From positions 1-8,444 of the forward strand of contig CAJQQJ010000306.1 in the NCBI GenBank assembly GCA_905480445.1: DNA of 8,444 bases, in the 5' to 3' direction. Position 1 is the first letter of the stretch; each line of letters starts with the position of its first letter. The DNA comes from an uncultured Alphaproteobacteria bacterium (GTDB taxonomy: Bacteria; Pseudomonadota; Alphaproteobacteria; UBA7985; CAJQQZ01). This document shows positions 1-6,152 of the stretch, one piece after another. Under the pieces are notes generated by a model, which did no database searches, had not been told where the DNA came from, and saw only the letters and a list, made by a program, of their open reading frames with translations. The position numbers were made by a program, and so were the translations under genes.

Positions 1-280
1 CCTTTGCACTCGTCTTGACCAGCCAATTGAGGAGACCTTGGGAGAAAACCTGCTGTCTCGTACCCATGCCACCTGGCACCAAGATAAGATCAAAGTCGGC
101 GGTGGTGTTGAAACCCTCGTCTGCAATCAGTGAAACAGCTTGATTGCTCACCACCGGCCCAGGTTCTTCGGCAACCATAACCAGCTCAAAGTCTTCTTTG
201 AGGAGGCCAAACATCTGCAATGGCCCGGTGGCATCTAGAAGTTCAAATCCTGGGAACAATAGCGTCGCCAGTTTCCTCAT
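1..280 (-). CDS. DJ-1/PfpI family protein (GATase1-like), N-terminal 93 codons only
   Basis: Translating the minus strand from the ATG at 280 gives an open frame of 93 codons that runs off the left edge of the window. The start MRKLATLLFPGFELLDATGP, followed about 45 residues later by DLILVPGG (residues 64-71), is typical of the DJ-1/PfpI superfamily, in particular the branch containing isonitrile hydratase (InhA) and ThiJ-like proteins. Asp16 sits in the FELLDATGP motif where InhA has its catalytic Asp17; DJ-1 and PfpI proper carry Glu in this region. The nucleophilic Cys, expected near residue 100, lies just outside the window, so activity cannot be judged. The ATG overlaps the stop codon of the upstream gene (ATGA, 280-277) and has only a weak Shine-Dalgarno match, so translation is probably coupled. 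The protein has no visible signal peptide and is presumably cytoplasmic. Isonitrile hydratase activity is one possibility, not a firm call. Confidence 0.85.
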   Translation of the reverse strand, partial: MRKLATLLFPGFELLDATGPLQMFGLLKEDFELVMVAEEPGPVVSNQAVSLIADEGFNTTADFDLILVPGGMGTRQQVFSQGLLNWLVKTSAK

Positions 281-1020
281 CGCTTGAACAATTCACCGCA
301 AGTAACTGCGCTTGTTTCTAGTTTTAAGGCTTTCATAGTTTGAAACAGCATGGCTTGATTAGAACAAACAACAGGTTTGTTAACGACCGCCTCTAGCCTA
401 TCCACAATCTCCGCGCTCCGCATGTCCGTACATGACAGAACTAAAACTTCCGCTTCTGGACTGTCGGCTTTTAGGCCTTGCTCCAGAACCTGGTCTGGCG
501 ACAGTTCGCCTTGGCCATAGTTGCCCAGCGCCGTCGGATAATCAGCCCTTGAGACAGTCTCAAAACCAGCATTGCCTAGGAAAGCAATAGCGTCATCGTT
601 GAGCAATTTGACGTAAGGAGAGGCAAAGCCAATTTTCTTTACTCCGAGAGTTTGTAGCGCGAACACGAGTGCGCCGGCGGCGGTGATAGACGTAGCTCCT
701 GAACTTGCCTTGATCTGTGCGGAGAGCTGTTGATCAAATTCAACACCATGCGCCAAGGTCGCCGAGGTGCAGCCATAGAGAATTGCGTCGGGTTTAGCGC
801 CTTCGATCAACCGCAACTCTTGATCAAGCGGCGCAGCACCCAAACCGGCCATCTGCTCGGCATCGGGAATTTCATCCTGATCATAGCCACCAAGACGTTG
901 AAAATGGAAGGAGACACCATCGGGGCGCAACATCGCCATGTCTGCTTCTAGATTGACGTTTGTGAAGGGTACCAAAATTCCTATACGAGCTTTGCCTCGT
1001 GATGCAGTTACGGTTGTCAT
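277..1020 (-). CDS. Asp/Glu racemase superfamily protein, maleate cis-trans isomerase / arylmalonate decarboxylase type
   Basis: This is a 247-residue protein, the usual length for the maleate isomerase/arylmalonate decarboxylase branch of the Asp/Glu racemase superfamily. RIGILVPFTNVNLEADM (from residue 12) matches the N-terminal substrate-binding motif, with Asn21 at the conserved Asn position. The two cysteines of the cofactor-free two-base mechanism are present: Cys84 in YGCTSAT (82-88) and Cys197 in LSCTDMR (195-201). Near the C-terminus, SNQAMLF (220-226) matches the SNQALAW-type motif of maleate isomerases. Having both cysteines favours isomerase or racemase chemistry over arylmalonate decarboxylase, which keeps only one. 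The ATG at 1020 is preceded by GGGAG at 1032-1028 with 7-nt spacing and lies 2 nt after the stop of the aminotransferase gene. The substrate is unknown: maleate, a substituted maleate, a hydantoin or an amino acid would all suit the operon. It is probably cytoplasmic. Confidence 0.85.
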   Translation of the reverse strand: MTTVTASRGKARIGILVPFTNVNLEADMAMLRPDGVSFHFQRLGGYDQDEIPDAEQMAGLGAAPLDQELRLIEGAKPDAILYGCTSATLAHGVEFDQQLSAQIKASSGATSITAAGALVFALQTLGVKKIGFASPYVKLLNDDAIAFLGNAGFETVSRADYPTALGNYGQGELSPDQVLEQGLKADSPEAEVLVLSCTDMRSAEIVDRLEAVVNKPVVCSNQAMLFQTMKALKLETSAVTCGELFKR

Positions 1021-1022
1021 AT

Positions 1023-2096
1023 CTAGGCTCCCAAGAATTTCCTCAAAGTATCAATAACAAAAGCCATCTGGTCTTTCGTTCCAATAGTTGCGCGCAAGGC
1101 TTGGGGCAACCCGTAGCCTGCCATACCCCGCAAGACGATGGCTTCTTGTCTCAAGGCCTTGTCAGCATCTGCCGCCGTTTGGGCGTCTGCAAAACAAACC
1201 AGAACAAAGTTGGTCAAGCTGGTCGGGACTTCTAAGCCTAGAGCCCTGGCCTCTGCCGTAAACCAACTTCTTATCTCTGTTGTTTCTTGGCAGAGCCTCT
1301 CCATAGACTGCTGATCTTCCATAGCCGCTGTCGCCATAGCCTGAGAAACCGTTGCGACAGATCCAGGGTTAATGATTTTTTGCAATTCAGCCTTAACATC
1401 CGTCGGGAAATAACCCCAACCAACCCTAGCACCCGCCAGACCATAGGCCTTGGAGAAAGTTCGCAACACCACCGTGTTCCCGCCAGATACAAGGTCAAAG
1501 GTTGGTTCATCAATGGCGTCGGCGAATTCACCGTAAGCTTCATCAATAACCAACAAAATGTCATCTCGCAGCTCAGCGCGTAAACGAACCAAATCACTTT
1601 TGGGAATATGGGTGCCACAGGGGTTGGCGGGGTTGGCAACAAAAACGATCGAGGTGTTATCTGAGACAGCCAATAGCAAGTGCTCGACTGAAACGGTTAG
1701 GTCCGGTTCAGGGACTGTTACAAATTCTGCCTGAGCTAAAGCGGTGGCTGTACGGAAAAAGGCATAAGAATACTGTGTCGACAAAGCGGAACGACTTGGG
1801 CTGAGATAAGCCTGACCCAGCGCAAAAATCAGCTCCATCGATCCGGCAGAAACCAAAACTTTTTCAGCGTCTAAACCATGGACTTTCGCAATAGAACTTC
1901 TTAGTTGTTGGTAGCTTGAATCTGGGTAGAGCACCATTTCCTCAGCGGCTCGTTGGCCAGCAGTTAAGGCTCTCTTTGACGATGGTAAGAAAGACTCGTT
2001 TTGGGCCAACGAGACCAGAGACTTGCCTTTTGCGACTTCGAACGTTGCAGACGCATAAGGTGCCATCACGGCAATGTTGTTGTTCGCTTTAATCAT
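1023..2096 (-). CDS. PLP-dependent aminotransferase, histidinol-phosphate aminotransferase (HisC)-like, fold type I
   Basis: Read from the ATG at 2096 this is a 357-residue fold-type I PLP enzyme. Hallmarks in order (numbered from this ATG): NPANPCGT (155-162, Asn158 binding the cofactor ring oxygen), IDEAYGEF (184-191, Asp185 and Tyr188 contacting PLP), TFSKAYGLAGARVGW (213-227, Schiff-base Lys216 and phosphate-binding Arg224), and VLRGMAGYGLP...LRATIGT (321-340), where Arg335 should bind the substrate carboxylate. This pattern is that of the HisC family, which transfers an amino group between an amino acid and 2-oxoglutarate. A TTG at 2114 would add six residues, but the ATG at 2096 overlaps the hyuB stop as ATGA and has AGGGGG at 2109-2104 with 7-nt spacing, so I prefer it. 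Its place in a hyuAB operon, away from other his genes, suggests a catabolic paralogue acting on an amino acid from ring opening rather than histidine synthesis. That role is inference. Confidence 0.9.
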   Translation of the reverse strand: MIKANNNIAVMAPYASATFEVAKGKSLVSLAQNESFLPSSKRALTAGQRAAEEMVLYPDSSYQQLRSSIAKVHGLDAEKVLVSAGSMELIFALGQAYLSPSRSALSTQYSYAFFRTATALAQAEFVTVPEPDLTVSVEHLLLAVSDNTSIVFVANPANPCGTHIPKSDLVRLRAELRDDILLVIDEAYGEFADAIDEPTFDLVSGGNTVVLRTFSKAYGLAGARVGWGYFPTDVKAELQKIINPGSVATVSQAMATAAMEDQQSMERLCQETTEIRSWFTAEARALGLEVPTSLTNFVLVCFADAQTAADADKALRQEAIVLRGMAGYGLPQALRATIGTKDQMAFVIDTLRKFLGA

Positions 2097-3751
2097 GGCT
2101 TTACCCCCTGCCAACCGTAAGTATTTCTAGCAACCGCTTCATCAATAAGTCCCTCGTCTAAATCACGTTGGACCAGCGCTGGATCACGCTGACTTGGATC
2201 ACCGAAACCGCCGCCACCAGGTGTATCAAAATAGAGCGTTTCTCCCGGCTCTATCCTAGCCTCGCATTTGGAAGGTAAATCTGGCTTGTCATCGATGCGC
2301 ATCCGTCCGGGTGCGCCACGCTTACCACCCGCTCTTCCTTCAGCCGGATGATTAACACGTTCGACAGATAGGAAGACAATGAAGGCTGCGTCGTTTGCGG
2401 CAGTGAACTCCATGGTTTGACCTAGGCCTCCACGCCATTTACCAGCACCACCAGACCCGGCCCGCAACTCACGTCGCTTAACTAAAACAGGCGCAACCGC
2501 TTCTGTGATCTCTACCTGGGAACCCCAAACGCCAGAAGGGAAAGCAGTTGCAGAGAGACCGTCCTTGTCAGGTCTGGCCCCGGTTCCGCCATTGTGGGTC
2601 AATTCCACCGCGAACTGCTCTCCACCGTCACGGGCAACCTCCGGCGCATGACGCATGGGCAAATCATACATAGCAGAGGCTCCTTCCGCAGGGATGCGAT
2701 CGGGTATGGCTTGGTGAAGGCATCCATAGACCAAATCAGGTGTCATCTGTCCCAGCGTATGCCTCATGGCAACAGGCGACGGTCGTTGGGCATTCAGTAT
2801 GCATCCAGGAGGACCTTTGACTTTGAAAGGTTCCAAGGAGCCGGCATTGTTGGGAATGTCGGCACCAATAATGCAGCGCATGGCAAAAACAGAATAAGCC
2901 GTTGCATAGTTCAGTGGCACATTAATGCCTTTTGCCGAACAGCCAGCGGTGCCTTCAAAATCAAGAACCATTTCCTCATTTGTGACAGTTAGCGTACCGC
3001 AAAGCTCGATCTCTTTTTCATACCCATCAATCAGCATGGCATTCTTATAGACGCCCGCTGGAACCTCAGCGATAGCATCAATGGTGCCCTGTTTTGACGT
3101 CTGAATGATATGTTCAGCCAAGGGCATTAGATCATCAACGTCGAACTCGTCCATCATTTCAACAAGGCGGCGCGCACCAATTTCACAACAAGCGACCAGC
3201 GCATAGATATCGCCTTCGTTGGCGATAGGCTCTCGCGAGTTTGCTTTAACGATCTCGACCAGGAAGTCATTGATCCCCCCTTCGTCCACAAGCTTACAAG
3301 GTGGGACGAGCAACCCTTCATCGTAGATGTCTGCTCCTTCCGGTCCCATGCCGAGACCGCCGAGGTCAACCAGATGCGAGGTGCAAGAAGTAAAACCAAC
3401 GACCTGACCCTTGCGGAAAACTGGCATCATCAACAGAAAATCGTTCAAATGACCTGAAGCAATCCAGGGATCATTGGTCATGTAGATGTCACCGGGCTTC
3501 ATGGCTTGCGTTGGGAAATAATCGTGAAGGTATTTCACCGCCTCGGCCATGGTATTGATGTGTCCCGGCGTGCCCGTGACAGCCTGGGCCAGCATTCGAG
3601 CTTTGGTGTCAAAGATCCCGGCTGAGATATCCCCGCATTCTCGAACAATGGGAGAAAAGGCGGCGCGGATGAGAGCCTGGCCTTGTTCTTCCACAACGGC
3701 CAAAAGACGGTTCCACATCACCTGATAAGCAGTTACTGACATCTCGCTCAT
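2093..3751 (-). CDS. hyuB: Hydantoinase B / oxoprolinase family protein (HyuB, N-methylhydantoinase subunit B type)
   Basis: This 552-residue protein is close to full family length. Family motifs include RECGDISAGIFD (37-48), TGTPGHI (59-65), PGDIYMTNDP (86-95) with HLND (101-104), TSHLVDLGG (124-132), HNGGTGARPDKDG (386-398) and the C-terminal PGGGGFGDP (511-519). His101/Asp104 and His126/Asp129 are good candidates for a metal site by analogy with acetone carboxylase and related proteins; that is inference. HyuB works with the ATP-dependent HyuA subunit. In characterised relatives the pair opens N-methylhydantoin, hydantoins or 5-oxoproline at the cost of ATP, and related complexes carboxylate acetone. 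The ATG at 3751 overlaps the hyuA stop (ATGA) and follows AGGAG at 3763-3759 by seven bases, so it is preferred over the Met at residue 4. The exact substrate cannot be predicted. No truncation or frameshift is seen. Confidence 0.95.
   Translation of the reverse strand: MSEMSVTAYQVMWNRLLAVVEEQGQALIRAAFSPIVRECGDISAGIFDTKARMLAQAVTGTPGHINTMAEAVKYLHDYFPTQAMKPGDIYMTNDPWIASGHLNDFLLMMPVFRKGQVVGFTSCTSHLVDLGGLGMGPEGADIYDEGLLVPPCKLVDEGGINDFLVEIVKANSREPIANEGDIYALVACCEIGARRLVEMMDEFDVDDLMPLAEHIIQTSKQGTIDAIAEVPAGVYKNAMLIDGYEKEIELCGTLTVTNEEMVLDFEGTAGCSAKGINVPLNYATAYSVFAMRCIIGADIPNNAGSLEPFKVKGPPGCILNAQRPSPVAMRHTLGQMTPDLVYGCLHQAIPDRIPAEGASAMYDLPMRHAPEVARDGGEQFAVELTHNGGTGARPDKDGLSATAFPSGVWGSQVEITEAVAPVLVKRRELRAGSGGAGKWRGGLGQTMEFTAANDAAFIVFLSVERVNHPAEGRAGGKRGAPGRMRIDDKPDLPSKCEARIEPGETLYFDTPGGGGFGDPSQRDPALVQRDLDEGLIDEAVARNTYGWQGVKP
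2104..2109 (-). promoter_or_regulatory. Ribosome binding site deciding the aminotransferase start
   Basis: The minus strand reads AGGGGG here, seven bases before the ATG at 2096. It lies within the last codons of hyuB. Together with the ATGA overlap it favours the ATG at 2096 over the longer TTG start at 2114, which would begin upstream of this motif. Confidence 0.6.
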
Positions 3752-5853
3752 GCGCCCGCTCCTGTCTTTACAAATCGTTCAAGAAATAGATTGCCATTGC
3801 CGTCCACTTTCGCAGCGAAATCAGCCGAAACCAACGTCGTTGTCTGTAGTTCAACAACAAGAGCTGGGCCTATAAAGCGATCTCCTGGTCGCAAGTCTCT
3901 GCGATCAAAAACAGCGGCTTCAACTTGATTGCCAGTCAGGTCGCAGGAGATTTCGCGGCGAACCTTGGCCGTGATGTCTTGCTCACCCGTCTTAGGCACA
4001 GCGCTTCTCTCGGTCTCAGACTTAGTTGACACGCGCACAGCCCAATTAAGAATTTCTATGGTCATGCCTGGTACGACCCGGGCGAACTGGCGTTGATACT
4101 CTTTCTCAAAAGCCTTTCTCAAGACTTCTATGTCACCGGCTTCTATGGCTCGATCTGGCAAATCAGCCTCGATTTCGTGCCCTTGACCGTGATAACGCAT
4201 GAAGGCTGTTCTTTCGCACACTATCGGCGAACTAGCGTCACCGGCTCTCACAACCGTCTCTGCTTCCCCAATCATTTCATCAAACAAGCTGTTGATTGAC
4301 CCAGCATCCAGTTGGTCAAGAATTGTGTAGCGAGAGCGCACAAGTTCAAAAGAAACTGGTGCAGATAGAAAGCCAACAGCAGAGCCAACCCCTGGGTCAT
4401 TGGGGATCAATACCTTGTTAACACCAGCTCTTCTTGCCACCCTTGTTGCATGCAGCGGTCCATTGCCACCGAAGGCAATCATCAAACGTTCACTCAAGTC
4501 TTTGCCTGACTCAACCGCATGCATCCGCCCAGCAGACGCCATGGACTCGTCAACGATTTGACTAACGCCCTGTGCAGATTTGATGGCATCAAGTGATAGC
4601 ATTTTTCCGACCGATGCCACTAGCGCTTCGTCGGCTTTCCCCCCGTCAATGGTCAGACGCCCTTCTGCAAAAGCATCAGGGTCGATATAGCCAAGGGCAA
4701 CGTCTGAGTCGGTCACAGTCGCCTCAGTTCCCCCTCTGTTAAAGGCAGCAGGTCCCGGCTCAGAGCCAGCAGACCTGGGTCCAACCAACAAGCGCCCCAG
4801 TCGATCTACAGAAGCAATCGAGCCACCACCAGCACCAATCTCAATCATGTCAATCACCGGAATGCGCACTGGCATGCCAGAACCCTTGATAAACCGCGCG
4901 GCGCGAGAAATCTCAAACTGACGTGTGGTTTGCGGCTGGTGATTGTCGATAAGGCAAAGCTTAGCCGTTGTGCCACCCATATCGAATGAAAGCACACGAT
5001 CGTAGCCAACTTGCGCTGAGACATCAGCCGAAAGAATAGCCCCTCCAGCTGGGCCAGATTCAACCAGCCTGATAGGAAAGCGCGCGGCGGTTTCTAAGGT
5101 GGTCATGCCGCCGCCAGCGGTCATCATCAGGATCGGGCAATTTAGCCCTTCCTTAGAATAATCCCGCGCAAAGGAGTTCAGGTAACTGCTCATCAGGGGT
5201 TGGATGTAAGCATTGGCAATTGTCGTACAGAGACGCTCAAATTCCCGGGCCTCTGGGCTGACATCAGAGGACAAAGAAATGACGAGACCTGGTTTTCGCT
5301 CGAGAAGGAGCGCCTTCAACTTTTGCTCATGAATTGGATTGGCATAGGCATGAAGCAAACAGATAGCGACTGCCTCAGTACCAGAGGCCACCAGCTGTTC
5401 AATCAATCTGTCAACGGCACTTTCGTCCAGCGGCGTAAGAACCTCACCCTTTACTGACAGCCGTTCCGGAATGGTGAAAGATCTGGCTCTTGGAACAATG
5501 AAATCTGGTTTTTCAATGGAGATATCGTACTGGCTGTAGCGACGCTCATAGGCGATTTCCAGAATATCCCGAAAACCTTCTGTCGTGATTGTCGAAACGA
5601 CCGCACCACGCCGTTCAATAAGAGCATTGGTTGCCAGGGTTGTTCCGTGGATGAAGCCGACGACATCACCGATAGAAACACCAGCTTGCTCGATGACCTG
5701 GCGTGTTCCAATCAGCGCGCCTTCAGTCGGATCTTGCGGCGTCGTGGCCGTCTTGGTCGTAGCAAGGGAACGGTTGTCGGCATCGACAAGAACGACATCC
5801 GTAAAGGTGCCGCCAATATCGACCGCCAATCGAAGGGAGAGATCTTTGTTCAT
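3748..5853 (-). CDS. hyuA: Hydantoinase A / oxoprolinase family protein (HyuA, ATP-dependent subunit)
   Basis: This 701-residue protein has the three-part layout of HyuA: an N-terminal Hydant_A_N domain (about 8-190), the central actin-like ATPase hydantoinase A domain (about 200-495), and a C-terminal domain (about 500-690). The N-terminal phosphate-binding loop is VDIGGTFTDVVLVD (11-24), followed by HGTTLATNALIERRG (69-83). The second ATP motif is FDMGGTTAKL (290-299). GAGGGSIA (340-347), VGPRSAGSEPGPA (357-369), AFGGNGPLHA (460-469) and RYHGQGHEI (553-561) are all typical. Its role is ATP-dependent activation and opening of a cyclic amide together with HyuB. It is the first gene of the operon. 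The ATG at 5853 places the ATP loop at the usual distance from the N-terminus, but no Shine-Dalgarno sequence precedes it; a pyrimidine-rich tract does. N-methylhydantoinase, 5-oxoprolinase-like and other cyclic-amide substrates are all possible. Confidence 0.95.
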   Translation of the reverse strand: MNKDLSLRLAVDIGGTFTDVVLVDADNRSLATTKTATTPQDPTEGALIGTRQVIEQAGVSIGDVVGFIHGTTLATNALIERRGAVVSTITTEGFRDILEIAYERRYSQYDISIEKPDFIVPRARSFTIPERLSVKGEVLTPLDESAVDRLIEQLVASGTEAVAICLLHAYANPIHEQKLKALLLERKPGLVISLSSDVSPEAREFERLCTTIANAYIQPLMSSYLNSFARDYSKEGLNCPILMMTAGGGMTTLETAARFPIRLVESGPAGGAILSADVSAQVGYDRVLSFDMGGTTAKLCLIDNHQPQTTRQFEISRAARFIKGSGMPVRIPVIDMIEIGAGGGSIASVDRLGRLLVGPRSAGSEPGPAAFNRGGTEATVTDSDVALGYIDPDAFAEGRLTIDGGKADEALVASVGKMLSLDAIKSAQGVSQIVDESMASAGRMHAVESGKDLSERLMIAFGGNGPLHATRVARRAGVNKVLIPNDPGVGSAVGFLSAPVSFELVRSRYTILDQLDAGSINSLFDEMIGEAETVVRAGDASSPIVCERTAFMRYHGQGHEIEADLPDRAIEAGDIEVLRKAFEKEYQRQFARVVPGMTIEILNWAVRVSTKSETERSAVPKTGEQDITAKVRREISCDLTGNQVEAAVFDRRDLRPGDRFIGPALVVELQTTTLVSADFAAKVDGNGNLFLERFVKTGAGA

Positions 5854-5884
5854 ATGATAACTGCATTGAAAAGAGAGAGAAGAC

Positions 5885-5907
5885 AGGGCTTAAGTCAGTA
5901 AAGCCCT
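5885..5907 (-). promoter_or_regulatory. Inverted repeat in the hyuA leader: possible attenuator hairpin or operator
   Basis: The arms AGGGCTT (5885-5891) and AAGCCCT (5901-5907) are perfect reverse complements separated by 9 bases. In the minus-strand transcript they would form a 7-bp stem with three G-C pairs and one C-G pair. The 5' arm of the RNA overlaps the stop codon of the 23-codon leader ORF (5906-5908). The hairpin is followed by a pyrimidine-rich stretch, 5882-5866, made of mixed C and U rather than a clean U run. It could be a weak terminator or attenuator, or a protein-binding operator on DNA. A shorter alternative pairing, GCTTA with TAAGC, overlaps the same bases. The function is unproven. 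Confidence 0.4.
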
Positions 5908-5977
5908 AAGCTCGTACGACCAGATCACACTTCGTGTGTCGGCGCCCAATACGTCTATCTTTGTTTTGATCCGCCAT
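5906..5977 (-). CDS. Possible 23-residue leader peptide upstream of hyuA
   Basis: An ATG at 5977 opens a 23-codon frame ending in TAG at 5908-5906. The peptide is MADQNKDRRIGRRHTKCDLV followed by VRA: highly basic, with five Arg (8, 9, 12, 13, 22), two Lys and one His. GAGG at 5990-5987 precedes the ATG by nine bases, a better ribosome binding site than that of hyuA. The ORF lies wholly between the predicted hyu promoter and hyuA, ends 52 bp before the hyuA start codon, and its stop codon falls in the 5' arm of a hairpin. It may be a regulatory leader peptide. Alternatives are a chance ORF or a remnant: the RRxxRR spacing loosely recalls the N-terminus of PilZ domains, but nothing PilZ-like continues after the stop. 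I do not recognise a family. Confidence 0.35.
   Translation of the reverse strand: MADQNKDRRIGRRHTKCDLVVRA
5926..5938. repeat. Short inverted repeat CACAC-TTC-GTGTG
   Basis: A perfect 5-bp inverted repeat with a 3-base centre lies inside the candidate leader ORF, about 60-75 bp downstream of the predicted hyu transcription start. It could be a small RNA hairpin (C-GAA-G loop on the minus-strand transcript) or half of an operator. Such a short palindrome can easily occur by chance. Confidence 0.25.
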
Positions 5978-6005
5978 CTGGCTTATCCTCGTTATCAACA
6001 AATTC

Positions 6006-6034
6006 ACTATTGGAGGATTTTTGCCAGCTGTCAA
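6006..6034 (-). promoter_or_regulatory. Predicted sigma70-type promoter for the hyu operon
   Basis: On the minus strand a perfect TTGACA -35 hexamer (6034-6029) is followed by a 17-bp spacer and AATAGT (6011-6006), which matches the TATAAT -10 consensus at four of six positions. This would start transcription near position 5999, giving an untranslated or leader-ORF-containing 5' region of about 145 nt before hyuA. It is the best housekeeping-type promoter I found in the divergent region and points towards hyuA. The call rests on motif and spacing only. Confidence 0.5.
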
Positions 6035-6152
6035 TTAGGATTAGCAGCTTGTTGTTTGAGCAGCGGGTGATGGTTAAAGGAGATCATTAAGGTTATAGCT
6101 TGTGAACGCCACGGCTTTCTTCTGGCTAGTTTAAAGACTGAGACAAACTTCT
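6035..6152 (+). promoter_or_regulatory. phoX upstream region; no confident promoter found
   Basis: This stretch between the predicted hyu -35 box and the phoX ATG should hold the phoX promoter, but I see no convincing -35/-10 pair and no clear Pho box. A direct repeat AGCAGC (6043-6048 and 6059-6064, 16-bp period) is visible. A purine-rich AAAGGAGATCATTAAGG element occurs from about 6076 but is not followed by a suitable start codon. An in-frame stop at 6132-6134 rules out a longer phoX N-terminus. phoX itself has only a weak ribosome binding site (GACTGAGAC, ending about nine bases before the ATG). Confidence 0.3.

Noticed and set aside
2594..2992. 132-codon plus-strand ORF inside hyuB
   Set aside because: It is fully antisense to conserved HyuB sequence, has no family resemblance and no independent promoter or ribosome binding site that I could support.
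5585..5901. Plus-strand ORFs opposite the hyuA N-terminus
   Set aside because: They cover the conserved ATP-binding and HGTTLATNA regions of HyuA on the other strand and look like reading-frame shadows.
6012..6030. Sigma54-type (-24/-12) promoter around CTGGCA on the minus strand
   Set aside because: TGGCA is present but no GC doublet lies at the required -12 spacing.
6028..6045. Possible Pho box (CTGTCAA then TTAGGATTAGC) upstream of phoX
   Set aside because: Only the first half resembles CTGTCAT; the second half-site at the expected 11-bp spacing does not match, and the same bases form the -35 element of the hyu promoter on the other strand.
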